From positions 434,001 through 498,000 of the forward strand of contig JASANG010003711.1 of assembly GCA_030248215.1 (NCBI GenBank): DNA of 64,000 bases. Direction: 5' to 3'. A program made the position numbers and the translations under genes. Positions within the stretch are counted from its first letter, which is position 1. Every line of letters begins with the position of its first letter. The stretch is from Enoplolaimus lenunculus (lineage: Eukaryota > Nematoda > Enoplea > Enoplida > Thoracostomopsidae). The notes beneath the pieces were generated by a model, which worked only from the letters and a program-made list of their open reading frames with translations, was not told the origin of the DNA and ran no database searches. Of this stretch, positions 15,582-26,650 are shown in pieces.

Positions 15582-16008
15582 CTGTAGTGACCCAGATACC
15601 AGCTGGTGGCTATTAAAAGAGGTGTACCAGTTTTGCGTCCCAATCAGTAGGAGTTTGTATTTATAATACGAGTCCGTAAGTGAATAAAGCGCATACGTTC
15701 AAAGTCCATAAAACAGACCATGCAGAAGAATGGCTTAGACTTGTCAAATATGTATCAAAATACTCAGATAACCCACATAAACTATGTTATATTCAGAAAA
15801 TCTTAACAGACATGGCGATCAACAAATATGCTTCCGACCAAGTCTGTTCTGCCCAAAAAAATTAAAAAAAGAACGCTGTTGGATCCCACCGACTCACATG
15901 AGTGTGAATTAAAAAAATATCAGTCCGTAACCAAATAACTATGGATTCCTCTCTGGAGTAACAAAATAAAATATCAACCCCCCCCCCCGGTTATTCGAGT
16001 CAGTACAG
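15582..16008. mobile_element. Family A MITE, copy 3, with a different interior
   Basis: The ends are degraded (left CTGTAGTGACCCAGATACC, right GTTATTCGAGTCAGTACAG then TA). The sub-terminal parts still match the family (CAATCAGTAGGAGT, CAGTCCGTAACC, CTCTGGAG). The centre, about 15690-15900, does not resemble the centres of copies 1, 2 and 4 and holds a plus-strand frame of about 60 codons (15680-15865) with no recognised domain. Confidence 0.7.
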
Positions 16009-16267
16009 TACCCTATTATGTAACCTGTTTCAAATCGAAAGCTGTTCTATTGTCCTCAACAGCTAAAAAGACGAGTTAAACATGAATTATTACAATATCT
16101 GCCTACTCTCGTAGTTGATGTGCATCACTGAATAGTAATAGTTATAGTGTACAATTTGTAAGCTGGTTAAAATTTGCTTTTATTCACGCTTCATAGTCAC
16201 TTAAAGGAATTACGCTGCCCATTGCGTTTGTATTTTTTTTGTTCCAAGTTAAAAACAATAAAGTCTA
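16009..16267. other. Spacer between two family A copies
   Basis: About 260 bp with no feature that I recognise. Confidence 0.4.
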
Positions 16268-16692
16268 CTGTGGTGACCCGAATAAGAGGGGGACTGATAC
16301 TAAATTTGGCCTCTCCAGAGCGTACCCCGCCTGTTATTCGGTTACGGACTGTTAGTTTCAGCCCGCCCTCTTCCGTCCTTCGTTACTGATATATATATCC
16401 GGTATTGCAAAACTATTCGTTGAATTAAACGTTTTTAAAAGCTTGAGCGATAATGCAAGGTTTATACTTTTAAAACTTATGTACGTTTTAAAGATTCGAA
16501 CTCAACTTTATTTGGTCCTGGAGTCATTTTATGCGCTACAATTAGGCATAATTGACATTTATGGACTCTCATTAGAGTTTAGGAAGTCTACACGCTTGCG
16601 GACATTTATTAGGGATACACACTCCTATTGATTAAGACTCAAAATGGGAAGCCCCCGTCTTATTACTCCCCCTCTTATTCGGGTCACTACAG
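16268..16692. mobile_element. Family A MITE, copy 4
   Basis: Left end CTGTGGTGACCCGAATAAGA, right end CTTATTCGGGTCACTACAG, with TA on both sides (16266-16267 and 16693-16694). 425 bp, non-coding, same orientation as copy 2. Confidence 0.88.
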
Positions 16693-16694
16693 TA

Positions 16695-16722
16695 TACAAA
16701 AACTTGCACGTGTGAATAGGGC
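16695..16722. mobile_element. Family E right-end fragment next to family A copy 4
   Basis: CAAAAACTTGCACGTGTGAA then TAGGGC, followed by TTAA at 16723-16726. It matches the right end of the element at 7445-7719. Only the terminal 28 bp or so are present. Confidence 0.65.
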
Positions 16723-16726
16723 TTAA

Positions 16727-19700
16727 AATACTTTTGCATTTCAAAAAATCAAATGTCAAACAGCAGTCTTCGGTCGAAAGATGCCGTTGAAATTTTACGA
16801 TGTACAACAGATCAGGTCCCGGGTGTCATAGTTATAAAATATAATTTTCAGCTAGCTATGTAATTTTCTGGTCAACATCAATACACTGAAATAGCACACA
16901 AGTTTACGCATATACTGTATGTAGTTTATTATGGACATACTGAAAAGCGGACCAGCGCCGACTGCAGTTCCCCAAAATGCAAATGCAGTACAGAACACTG
17001 CCGTACTGAACACTTCATCATCAATCAATTCTATTTTAAAAGCCAAGATTTTAGTCGTTCCTTAGTGGCAACCCCCCCCCCCTAACGAATTCGACAACGT
17101 TCGATCTACAAATGCATCAAGACGAGGTGCTGGTTTTCTGTCTGGCATATGGAAATGCTTTTAACTCATTTTAGTAGAGGGTTTTTTATTAATAACAAAT
17201 CCTAAAAGTTTGATTGTTCTGTTTGACAGTAACACGAATTATCAAAGTGTTGGTTAAAAGTATTACATTAAATGCCGCAATATCTATAAGCATTTTGAAC
17301 ATTCATCCATTGTCTGTCTGTGCTATTATCAGGCGTGCAGCCAACGGTGGGTACAGGTATAGTCAGACCTTGCCGGAAAAACTACTTTGGCCTCCCTAAA
17401 ATATTTTCAACCTTGCTTGTAAGTCATTGAAACACTTTCTAAATCCTCAAAAAAATTGTAGCCTCCGAGCTAAAAATGTGCGCTGGTTACGATCTTGGCT
17501 AACAAACCATCATATTAGTGTGTTTTGTTGAACACATGGCATTTAGAACATTCGGCTGTTTAGTGATTGTACGAAAACATGCAGCGCATTTTCAAGTTAG
17601 TCAATTTTTTAGTTTAACGTACGTTCAAGCAAAAAAGGTGCACTACAGAATGTCGCTAAAAACTAAAAATCTATATATTAAAGCTGAAACGCCCCACATA
17701 CGTATTTTGGGCAACTTTCCAGCGTTACTTTGTTTTGTCTGTTTACAATTATTTTGGGAAATATACGTGAGTGTTGTATGAAAGAAAAGTTTGCAAAGAA
17801 AATTTTTTGGTGCTTTCGCTACATTTGCGCATTGCGCAAAGCTGGCAGACTTGTTAATATTATATCTATTTTGTTTCACCGTTAATATTGCATTTTTAGT
17901 TCGCGTGCATAATTGCCTCTGTGACTCTGAAACGCAGTAAATTAGCGGAGAAAGTAAACGACGAAAAAAAAACACACATTTGGCTGCGCCGTTTTAAGCC
18001 AGGAACACAGCGCACACTGTTACCTCCGTTGTCAATCTGTTCAAGTCAACAATTGTAAACCATGCTACATTTGACCGGTTCTACCGCGTTGTAGAGTATG
18101 TCACTTTGTTTAAATTGGTTACAATTTTGCTCTTAAGTACCACAAAAAAAATATCGGTTTCAAAGTTCACCCAAAACCTTCAAGACACACGCGCCAAAAA
18201 AGCCAAAAAATTTCGTACCTAGGATCGATCACTTATCCTAAACTGGGGTTACCTCGTACACGAGTGTACTCACTTTACACGCAAAAAAGTGATTTAAAAT
18301 CTGTTGTACGGCGAACCGGTGTAGTTTTTTTTGTGTTTCAAGCTGCCCACTGGTTGATGCAAGGGTAGGCTCTATCAGGCCATACTTTGCCAACAGCGAT
18401 CAAAACCAAAATTTTGTATTAAGATTTAGTGTATACTAAAATTACGTTTGGTTTCTCTCGTTCGTTCCGCTCGGGAGCTTTATTCGACTATTATGCGTGT
18501 CTTGCAGCTTTCCCCCCGTGAGAAATTTCTAAATCTGGCATTCAAGCTGCCACTCTTTACTCACCCCACTTACGAACCGTAGAGTTCTAACGACATCGCT
18601 ATACAGGTTTCGCTTTCAAAATGTGTGTTTTAGCAACCGATAATTGCATGCGATTCATCACATACAAACAGTAATTTTTGGGTGCTAAACACTGGGCGCC
18701 ATGTGTGAATAATTCTTGTCAAAAATATTGAGGTACAACTCAAGAGCTTTTCAAAACATATACATTTACAACAAATGGTTCCATATTTGTAACCCCTGTC
18801 AAAAAATTATCACAACAGGCTAAATGAACTTAGCTCCCCTAAAATAAAGGTCTTCACTAATACATTAAACTAAAAAAACTCAGAGGGTGGGTGATTTCTT
18901 TTAAAGTTAAACTCAGTAAAAACTCACCATTATACCAAAGCGCAAATAAAAACAGGAACGCAGCCAGAATTTCATTTCAGAAACGGATCCCCAAGTCTAA
19001 AAGCTTTTGCAAACGAGCCGAAAAATAACTTTTTTTTTACCTCTACAGGTTATTTATTCTACAGCCTTTTAAAAGTACCTGTTTGAACCTTAATACTGGA
19101 AATTTCAGCTAGAGATATATCCCCGCATCCCGTTTTGTATACAATCCCTGGTAAACACGTATATATACGGATATAGGATATAGAGTTGAATTTGGAATAC
19201 AGTTGAAACTATCCGATGTGTTTGAAAGAGCGATTGGAGTAGAACGGGACAATTTGTATGTTTTAGAATGATTTTTTTTCGTCTTTTCAAAAGTACAAAA
19301 TGTCGCGTGACTCGGTTACAAGTGACTGATTACGCTATCAAATATATCGAAAATCCGGAACCTGTTTCACCGTATTTGTCGTCGTGTTCGCGTTGTGGTT
19401 GTCCGCACCAGAGGCTGGGGGAACTTGGGCGCCAATGTCTTCCTCCCAATGAACTAAGCTAGTACCCCGCCTTCGAATCGGGCGTAAACTGCTATGACGA
19501 ACGTTTGACAGTTGCACGCCCCTCAAAAATGTTTTTTTCGTATCCCACTAGTTTAGTTTTCTGTCGACACATTTTGTTTGAAGACATGAACGTGTAGACA
19601 TTTGCAATTGCAACATAGATTTATTATCGCTAATATTAGGCTCGTAGCATTCCCCTATAACTATAGTAGCTATAAAATTTGATAGATCTAATATTAAGAA

Positions 19701-19799
19701 CACAGTTTGACTTTGATTGCCACGCGTATTTTAAGAAGTTGCACACTCTTGTATAAATATTCATTATCGATTTTTGATGTTACGAAGGGTCAAAATAGA
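16727..19799. other. Non-coding stretch with weak repeat fragments
   Basis: No gene recognised. A piece at about 17330-17470 (TTTTCAACCTTGCTTGTAAG, CCTCCCTAAAATAT) resembles family H. A GCTCGTTCCGCTCGGG-like motif lies at about 18460. At 19400-19495 a stretch with TTCGAATCGGGCG resembles a weak tRNA-like B box. Poly-C at 17075-17083. Confidence 0.4.
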
Positions 19800-20305
19800 A
19801 AGTGGGGCAATACTTATGTATATCCGGATTGGATATTATTTCACGCCCAAATATCCGGCATTTTTGGCGGATATTTAGTCGGATACTCTCTCAAAGCTTA
19901 AATTAAGTAACTTGGTTTAAGTTCAAGCTAATCCGGCAGTCTTGGACTAACTTTCTAAATTAACTAAACTAACAAATAGGTTTACGTTTAGACTCAATTA
20001 AAATTATGTTTTCGGTTTAAGCTAAACTTAACGAACTCTTTGATACACATAATTTCTGAGCTGCACTTGCTACTTAAACTAAAAATAAGTTTGCTCAAAC
20101 TTGCGTTAAACTTAAAAACACGTTAGTTTAAGTAAATCTTAAAATTCTAGTTTAGTTAGTCCGTCCAGCCATTTAAGTTTTACTTAAACTGATATTCAAG
20201 TTTAATTGAGTAAGCTATAAATTAAGTTTAAGTTTTTACAGAGTATACGGATATATATTTCTTTCCGGATACATATCCAAATAATATATTTCATATTCGA
20301 ATATC
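19800..20305. repeat. Nested AT-rich repeat: ATATCCGGAT flanks around a TTTAAGTTTAAG block
   Basis: The outer parts carry repeated ATATCCGGAT-type motifs (19815-19885, and again 20243-20305 with CGGATATATATTTC and CCGGATACATATCC). Between them about 350 bp is built of degenerate AAGTTTAAGTTT/TTAAACTTAA units in both orientations. The layout looks like one repeat inserted in another, but the ends are not sharply defined. Confidence 0.5.
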
Positions 20306-20451
20306 CCATACTAATCTATGATAAAGAACATGTCTAGCGGCCATGTGGTTAGACTATTACTGTACCACTTCACTATTCTAATTACTTCATTGCGAATTCA
20401 GTTTAAATTATATATAGTGTAAAAAAAGTTGGAAACATGAATATTGGTAGT

Positions 20452-20615
20452 AGACCCGTAGCCAGTTCACCTTGCTAGTTTGAGCTAAAAAAATCCTTAG
20501 GAGAGGTATACAAGGGTTCTCAAAGACTTACAAACATGCAAGGTTGAAATTTTTCTAGGGGGGGCAGAATTTTTTCATTGCAGGGTAGCTAAGCCCCCAT
20601 GGCGCCCCCCTTGAC
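20452..20615. mobile_element. Family H element, copy 1
   Basis: Begins TAGACCCGTAGCCAGTTCAC, contains ATTTTTCTAGGGGGGGCAGA, and ends near CCCCCATGGCGCCCCCCTTG. It shares the order of motifs with 44071-44232, whose right end is the inverse of the left. The right terminus here is eroded. Confidence 0.55.
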
Positions 20616-21134
20616 TAAACTAACAGATGTTGCATCGATAAGCGTCGCCAGGAGTTCGTTTAGGGAACGTATAGCCTGGTTTAAACGTAAAAATTTTACA
20701 CACTTTGGATAAAGCAGACTATTCTGAACCCTGTAATCGTGTGCTTTTTGCGTTCGCTTAATACTTAATTGAAATGGTGTTACATTCACTTTATCCCCCC
20801 TCTTTGTGCACTACCTTGGTTACAGCTGGTAATAAAACAATACAACCAGCCAGTTCTGTAACTGGTACATCGATGTCAAGAATTTGATTAAGCTTGACTT
20901 GACGTGCGCGAACTATCGCAAAAGCAAAAAGTGACAAGGTTTAGCGAAAAAGCATTCATATTAAACCAAAAACAATGTGCCATAGCCTACAAATAGGTTC
21001 TGAAATAGCAACAGTTCTGGCTATTCAGCGCCTTATCGCCACTAATTGATAAATCGTAAAGCTTTTCCGATTGTGAGCGATAAAATTTGGAACAAATATC
21101 GAAACTAATACTACTAACGGCTGTTGTACGCTTC
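20616..21134. other. Non-coding stretch
   Basis: Nothing supportable was seen. Confidence 0.35.
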
Positions 21135-21310
21135 ACTCACACACTTGTAGCTTAGGCTTAAATTACAGAAAAGGTTTATTTAAGCCCGTACGGTTTGCCT
21201 AAGCCAGTACCTAAGAATGAGCCTAGCTCTAAGCCTGAGCCTTAGACTAAAGCCTAATCGTTAATCTTAAATGTGCGGGCGGCTGCGGAGCGTAGTGTAT
21301 AAGAACCCTA
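21135..21310. repeat. TTAGGC-like array, family G relative
   Basis: AGCTTAGGCTTAAATTAC, then CCTAAGCCAGTACCTAAG and CTCTAAGCCTGAGCCTTAG, followed by a flank ending AGTGTATAAGAACCC that resembles the AGTGTACAAGAGCC flank of other copies. Confidence 0.55.
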
Positions 21311-24300
21311 CTTTGTATTACGCAAAATGTCAAGTAGTAAAGAATGCGTGAATTAGCTTAGAATTTTTATAACTTGGCCAAAAATCCGATATAATTGCAA
21401 ACGTTCACAAAGACATGACTGCGCTTATGCTACAGCACAGTGAAATGTATGTTCCAAAATAGGAACACTTACTTTGCTTGTTTCAACATTTCGCGACCTT
21501 TCGAGATCAACAGAACAAAAATAAAAACACAGTTTTGATTTTCTGTATATACAGTTGAACTGTACGATAAATAAAGGCAAAATTAATACAATGCAATTTA
21601 ATTTTTACGCTTCTATAAGGTAACAACAAAAACGAGCCATATTTGAGTGAAAAAATTTTCAATTTAAAATTTGAGACATTTGTTCGTGTATACTCAAATA
21701 TGAACTTTCGTGGTTTAAAATTTAGCAGCGAATGGTTAGGCAAAATACGAAACACCGAATTATGAAAAATTTTCTAATCCTTATAAATCCAAGCTGAAGA
21801 AATATCGAAAAACATACTTGGGCATTTAACATTTAACTAAAAGCTATGGCAAACAAAAATCAAATATTCTATCCTCATTCATGCTTGCATCAGCCTCAAG
21901 CTTTGTACAGATAACTAAAGCTAGCAGCTTAAACGCCTGCACACAGTTGACAGCAATTTGTTTTTCATTAATGTTATTGACAAAAAAGGATTTAGCTCTA
22001 AAAGGTTTCATAACGTTTGTAGAGTAAATCAACACAATCCTGCCGTTAATGTCGATGTTTAATTACTTAGCTAGTATGTTAGCTTCCAAAAAAAATTTTG
22101 GTTTCAGCTTTTCTCAATATGAATAACAACACAAAGCTCTGAATATTATCTGCGCATACGCCAGGATTATCTGAACTTTTAAGTTCACTTTATGTCCGTT
22201 TTCAATCGTTGTAAAAGGCAACAGCTTATACAGTTTTGACTGAAAAATTCATTTCATATACTACTATCAATATAAGTTATTTTTGTATCACAAACTGTAC
22301 AAAAAGTTGCCACAAAACTTTGAACAAAATCTACTACATCCGTAGAAGAATGATGCGCTAAACAGGAAAAAGGTTTGACTTTTTTGTTGTCTTTTGGCCA
22401 AACCCAAAAGATATTGAACACAAAACAGCGTGGCTATTTTTACGCACATCAAAAAATTAAACGGTTAAGTCCTGTGGGATGTTATTGTATAATCTAACAT
22501 TAATGCATCAGCAATTGTAACGCTAAAATTAGCGCTAACAGTTGTAACTTTAACAATAACAAACTGATTCACTTTCAAGGCGGAATTTAGATCTCAGATA
22601 AAATACGAAATATTCATGCAGCAAATGGTTAATGAATACATTTTCAATTATTAACTACAATTCTTTTTAGAACCGAGCGCTCCTATTGAGAGCAAGCAAA
22701 CTGTATGTGCCAAAAATTATACGCATTGCGCAGTGTTTAGCAACTGTTAACCGAATACCAACACATCTCATCTGGAAATATTAAGATGTTTGGAATTGTG
22801 ATTTTAAACAAAATGTAAAATGTTCAACTGGCAAAACGTTAACAATTAAATGGTTCGTTTTATTTTAATTGGAGAAGCACTGTGTTTGCTGGGTTACACT
22901 GCAGGGTGCAATTATAAAACAGTTGAAATTTTTTTGAAACTAAATAATTGTCAAATGATATTCGATCCGGTACTGTCTTCATCAGCCACTACTGATTATA
23001 AATGTATTCACTGATTTATACTAATATAATTAAAGCTAGAAATCCCCACATCCATATGTGGGCAGCGTTCCAGCTGATGTAATGATTGTTTCGTTTATAA
23101 ACAAGAGACAGCATATATATGCAAATAAGAACATATTCTTAAAACGTTTTCTGAAGAATATTTCATGGTTACAAATTTGCACTAATATTGACTAGTACTA
23201 GAACTATATCAATACGCTTTACGAAATACACAAAGCTTACTAATTGGCAACAATTGCGTGTTATTTTGTTTTTTACGGCGCCACAACAGCGCAAGGAAAC
23301 ATTTAATACAATATTTTCGATGTTTTAAATAAAATTTACTATACAAATTTAACAGAAACGTTGAGAACCACCGTACAATAATAACTTTATAAACTCAAAA
23401 ATCATATATAAGTTTCACAGTTGTTGAATGGTAGTTGCAACATTTTCTGACACCCAATCCGTCAGTTTTAATGAACCAATTCCAAAAAAATGATGTAAAA
23501 GCAGTCTGATATGCTTTGTTTTGCGCTATCAATTAAATGCTGTGCTGGGTGTGCCTGTTTTATGGGCAGGTATTCGTACTAAAACACTTTAATTCAGTTT
23601 TTAATGTTTTTGTCAAAATTAAATACCACACCTGAATGACATCTTTTTCAGCAACAGAGACAACTGCACAAAGTGGCTGCATGATTTGCTACGTCAACAT
23701 CTTAATGCGTTGTAGCAGACTAAGGTTCGCAGTAATTCTTCAAAACGTGTCGAAGTGAATTTTGCAAAATAGACCAAAAAATGAGTATCAGAAAACTGAT
23801 ATACCTAATGTGTGTGCTGTGTGTGCTAGCGCTAACATCAATATGTTAATCAATGCTAGCCGTCAAAATATATGGATATGATACAAAAGCAAACGCTGCC
23901 CAAATACGTATGAGCATTCCCGCTTTAAAAACAAATACTCTTGAACATCGGCCAAAACCCAGTATAATAGGAGAGTTGCACTTGTTCTGCAACTACGGAT
24001 TGCTAGTAGTATACTAACCGACGAACTGTGCAATGCGCAAAAGTGTTAACAAATGCAAAAAAATTATATGTAAATTGTCTAATAGAAAATTCCCGTTTAT
24101 GAGCTATGAAATTGTATTAAACAAAGTATACTGGAAACTTGCCCGAAATAGATATGTGAGGTAGGTATTCCAGCTTTAATTTTATAGATAGACAAATTTT
24201 CCATAGATCACAAAAATACCCGACTATAAATATAGTAACTTTAAAGTATATCTGGATTTCTTTTCTAAATCACTCAATGCTTCGGTGTTGGGTCTTTGGT

Positions 24301-24555
24301 TTTGTCGTAATTCACGAATTTGCCATGGTCACCGATCTGATTATTTTGTTGCGACAGCATCTGTGGAATTAATGCACTTGTCGTACATTGGAAACGTAAA
24401 TAATGTTGCCATGAGAAAAACACATCACACACATGTTGTTTCTCCGTAAAACATAAAAAATGCTATCAATAAATGCCAACAAACTTTACTGCGTGGCTTT
24501 TGTGAGCCGGATAATTGCAAACTACAAATTCAGGTTTAATTGGACGGTCGTATAC
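21311..24555. other. Long non-coding stretch
   Basis: About 3.2 kb with no gene that I recognise. A short motif TTCCAGCTTTAATT/AAAGCTGAAAYGC associated with CCACATACGTAT recurs at about 23040-23085, 23890-23930 and 24150-24190, and outside at 17680-17725 and 35135-35180, so an old dispersed repeat is likely. Plus strand A/C-leaning. Confidence 0.4.
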
Positions 24556-24679
24556 ACATTCCCTATAGCTCCACTGTATTAACTCTTTCTCACATGAATA
24601 TTTTCGATTTCATATATACATTCCCTATAGCTCCACTGCATTTACGCTTTCTCACATGAATATTTTCGATTTCAGATCA
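24556..24679. repeat. 62-bp tandem duplication at the edge of a family M element
   Basis: Two adjacent 62-bp units (24556-24617 and 24618-24679), each with ACATTCCCTATAGCTCCACT and TTTCTCACATGAATATTTTC, differ at a few positions. The duplication copies the terminal part of the TIR element. Confidence 0.8.
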
Positions 24680-24915
24680 GATGCACTTTCAAGGTAAGAT
24701 TCGATCCTCAGTCTCTCGGGTGAGAGGCGTTTACGATGACCACTCAGCTATAGGAGCTTGACGCTCGAGCTCGAGAAGGCTCTCACGTCTTGTAGAGATT
24801 TTGCACTGCACATATATGTTAGAATTGTTAAACACTGCTCACAGTGTCTGGGTTGCTCATAATATATTACGTGTATTTACTTGTTCATAGTATACTCAAT
24901 GAGTTAAAGGGTTAT
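24577..24915 (-). mobile_element. Family M TIR element with tRNA-like core, copy 1
   Basis: Left end TATTAACTCTTTCTCACATG; the right end in reverse is TATAACCCTTTAACTCATTG. Read on the minus strand the middle (about 24765-24700) is tRNA-like: CTCCTATAGCTGAGTGGTCA (box A-like), then GAGGATCGAATCTTACC (box B-like). The preceding GACGTGAGAGCC and CGAGCGTCAAGCTCC are shared with the copy at 63031-63301. No acceptor-stem pairing, so it is not a working tRNA. Confidence 0.72.
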
Positions 24916-25970
24916 AGATACTAACTGAGAATTTTTCCATTATAATAATTGTTTAAGTTTTAAGTTAAAAACGTTCAATTTTGCAACCAAAAATTACACA
25001 AGATAGCAGTCTGAGGCAACAAATATTTTTCTTGCCTTATTGCCCAGCGAACAGTTGAAAAGCTATATTTAGCGGTTGAAATTTTAGATGGAAAAACTTA
25101 TTTCAAAACTCGACAGGTGCAACCAGCGTTTACCCACATTAAAACTGACGGAAAATGATATAATGAATGGCGTTTCACGCATAATTAGCAACAATTGTTG
25201 CAAAAACAAGACAAACGTATTAAAAACTGGTAAAAACAGCGCCTGCACGACTTTTCGATATAATAATCATCATATTTTTATACTGAGCACATTTTAAGCC
25301 GTTCTTCCACAGCCTGCATTTACCCAAAATGGTTCTATTTTTAAAATTGTTGCGTATTTGAGGTTTTCACAAACTCCCCTGATCATTGCGGTCTTAAATT
25401 TGAAATTTTGAAAAATTTGATTTTTTGAGGACCCAAGGTTCTTACGGGACACAAAAAAATTTTGTCAAAAACCTTTACAAACTATATATCATTCGACACA
25501 GCTTGCAGAGCTGAGTGGAATAGTGTTCAATGCTCTACAATTAGACGATTGGTTAACGAATTATGGTCAAATAACTAATTTAGCGTAGTCTCAAATCGTT
25601 GGCAGCGCGTCAAATCAGTTATTTGACAATAACTGGTTAATCAGAGGTTTGACTGTGCAAAACATAAACACAATGGGACTCATCTCCGCAGGCTGCGTCA
25701 AATGGTATATAATTTCTCTAAATTTTTTGGGTCTTTTAGGGGGATCTTAAAAAACTAACTTTTCCAATATTCCTATTTGGTCGTTGACTGACAACGGGAG
25801 GCAGGAAGAAGTTCAAGTATGTAAGAATTTTTAAAAATTCAACCATTCATGGGCAAACGCCGGCTGGGGATAACCAACAAGACACTGCGGTTAGCCTACG
25901 TTTTTCATAGGTGCTTTGAAACACAGTTGATGATTATACGTTGAAAATACAACCATAAAGGTTGCTTAGT
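24916..25970. other. Non-coding stretch
   Basis: No gene confirmed. A 69-codon plus frame at 25088-25297 starts just after an acceptor-like ATTTTAG, but it has no recognised domain and is not supported. Confidence 0.35.
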
Positions 25971-26147
25971 CAGTGGCGGATTCAGAATCTCAAAATGGGG
26001 GGGGGGGGCAAAATTTCACCGGTAATAAACTTATTTTTGACCCACACACAAATCACAAACTATTGTCACAAAATTGCTATATAATTTTTGTCGTGATGCT
26101 GTTGGGGGCGGCCACCGCCGGAGTGGCCCCCCATGGATCCGCCATTG
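25971..26147. mobile_element. Family D hAT-like MITE, copy 1
   Basis: Ends CAGTGGCGGATTCAG and ATGGATCCGCCATTG are inverse repeats. The flanking 8-mers TGCTTAGT (25963-25970) and CGCTTGGT (26148-26155) match at six of eight positions, as expected of an aged 8-bp target duplication (hAT superfamily). The interior, with AATAAACTTATTTTTGACCC and ATTGCTATATAATTTTTGTC, is shared with 44376-44549. Confidence 0.8.
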
Positions 26148-26397
26148 CGCTTGGTTAATATGCGCGAAGCGCAAATTGTTTTCACATGTTTTTCAGAACA
26201 CGGGCAGAAACTTACAAATTAGGCGAAAAAAAATTCTTCGGCTCGTACTAAATGGGGGGAGCCCCATCGTCCCCCTTATCACCACCCTTGCTTGACACAG
26301 AAAGCTTTATGAATAATTGTGTCGGAAAACAATAATTATAATAGACAAACGAGAAATGAAAAAATGTTCCATGCAACTAAAATGAAATAATTATCAC

Positions 26398-26650
26398 AGT
26401 AATACTCACTGTAAATCCCATAGTGAGTTGATTTTAATTCATAATGAATTGAATTACTCAGTCTAAATTAGGTCTTTCAGAACTCAGAATTCTGAATTGA
26501 TTAAACTTTTGAGTAAAATTAATTGACGCGCCCGACATTAACTTTTATTCAGGATGAGAACCAACTCAACTCAGAACGAATTAATGCACACTGTGATATT
26601 AACTCATAACCAATTAATTCACTAGTAGAGTTGATTAATCAACTGATTGG
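26398..26650. repeat. GAGTTGATTTAATTC-rich repeat
   Basis: Dense AACTCA/GAGTTR and AATTAATTC units in both orientations, ending with TAGAGTTGATTAATCAACTG, a local palindrome. Similar GAGTCAAATTAACTC motifs occur at about 5270-5340. Probably a degenerate TIR element; the ends were not resolved. Confidence 0.45.

Noticed and set aside
15299-15643. Minus-strand 114-codon frame
   Set aside because: It overlaps the end of family A copy 3 and has no recognised domain or splice context.
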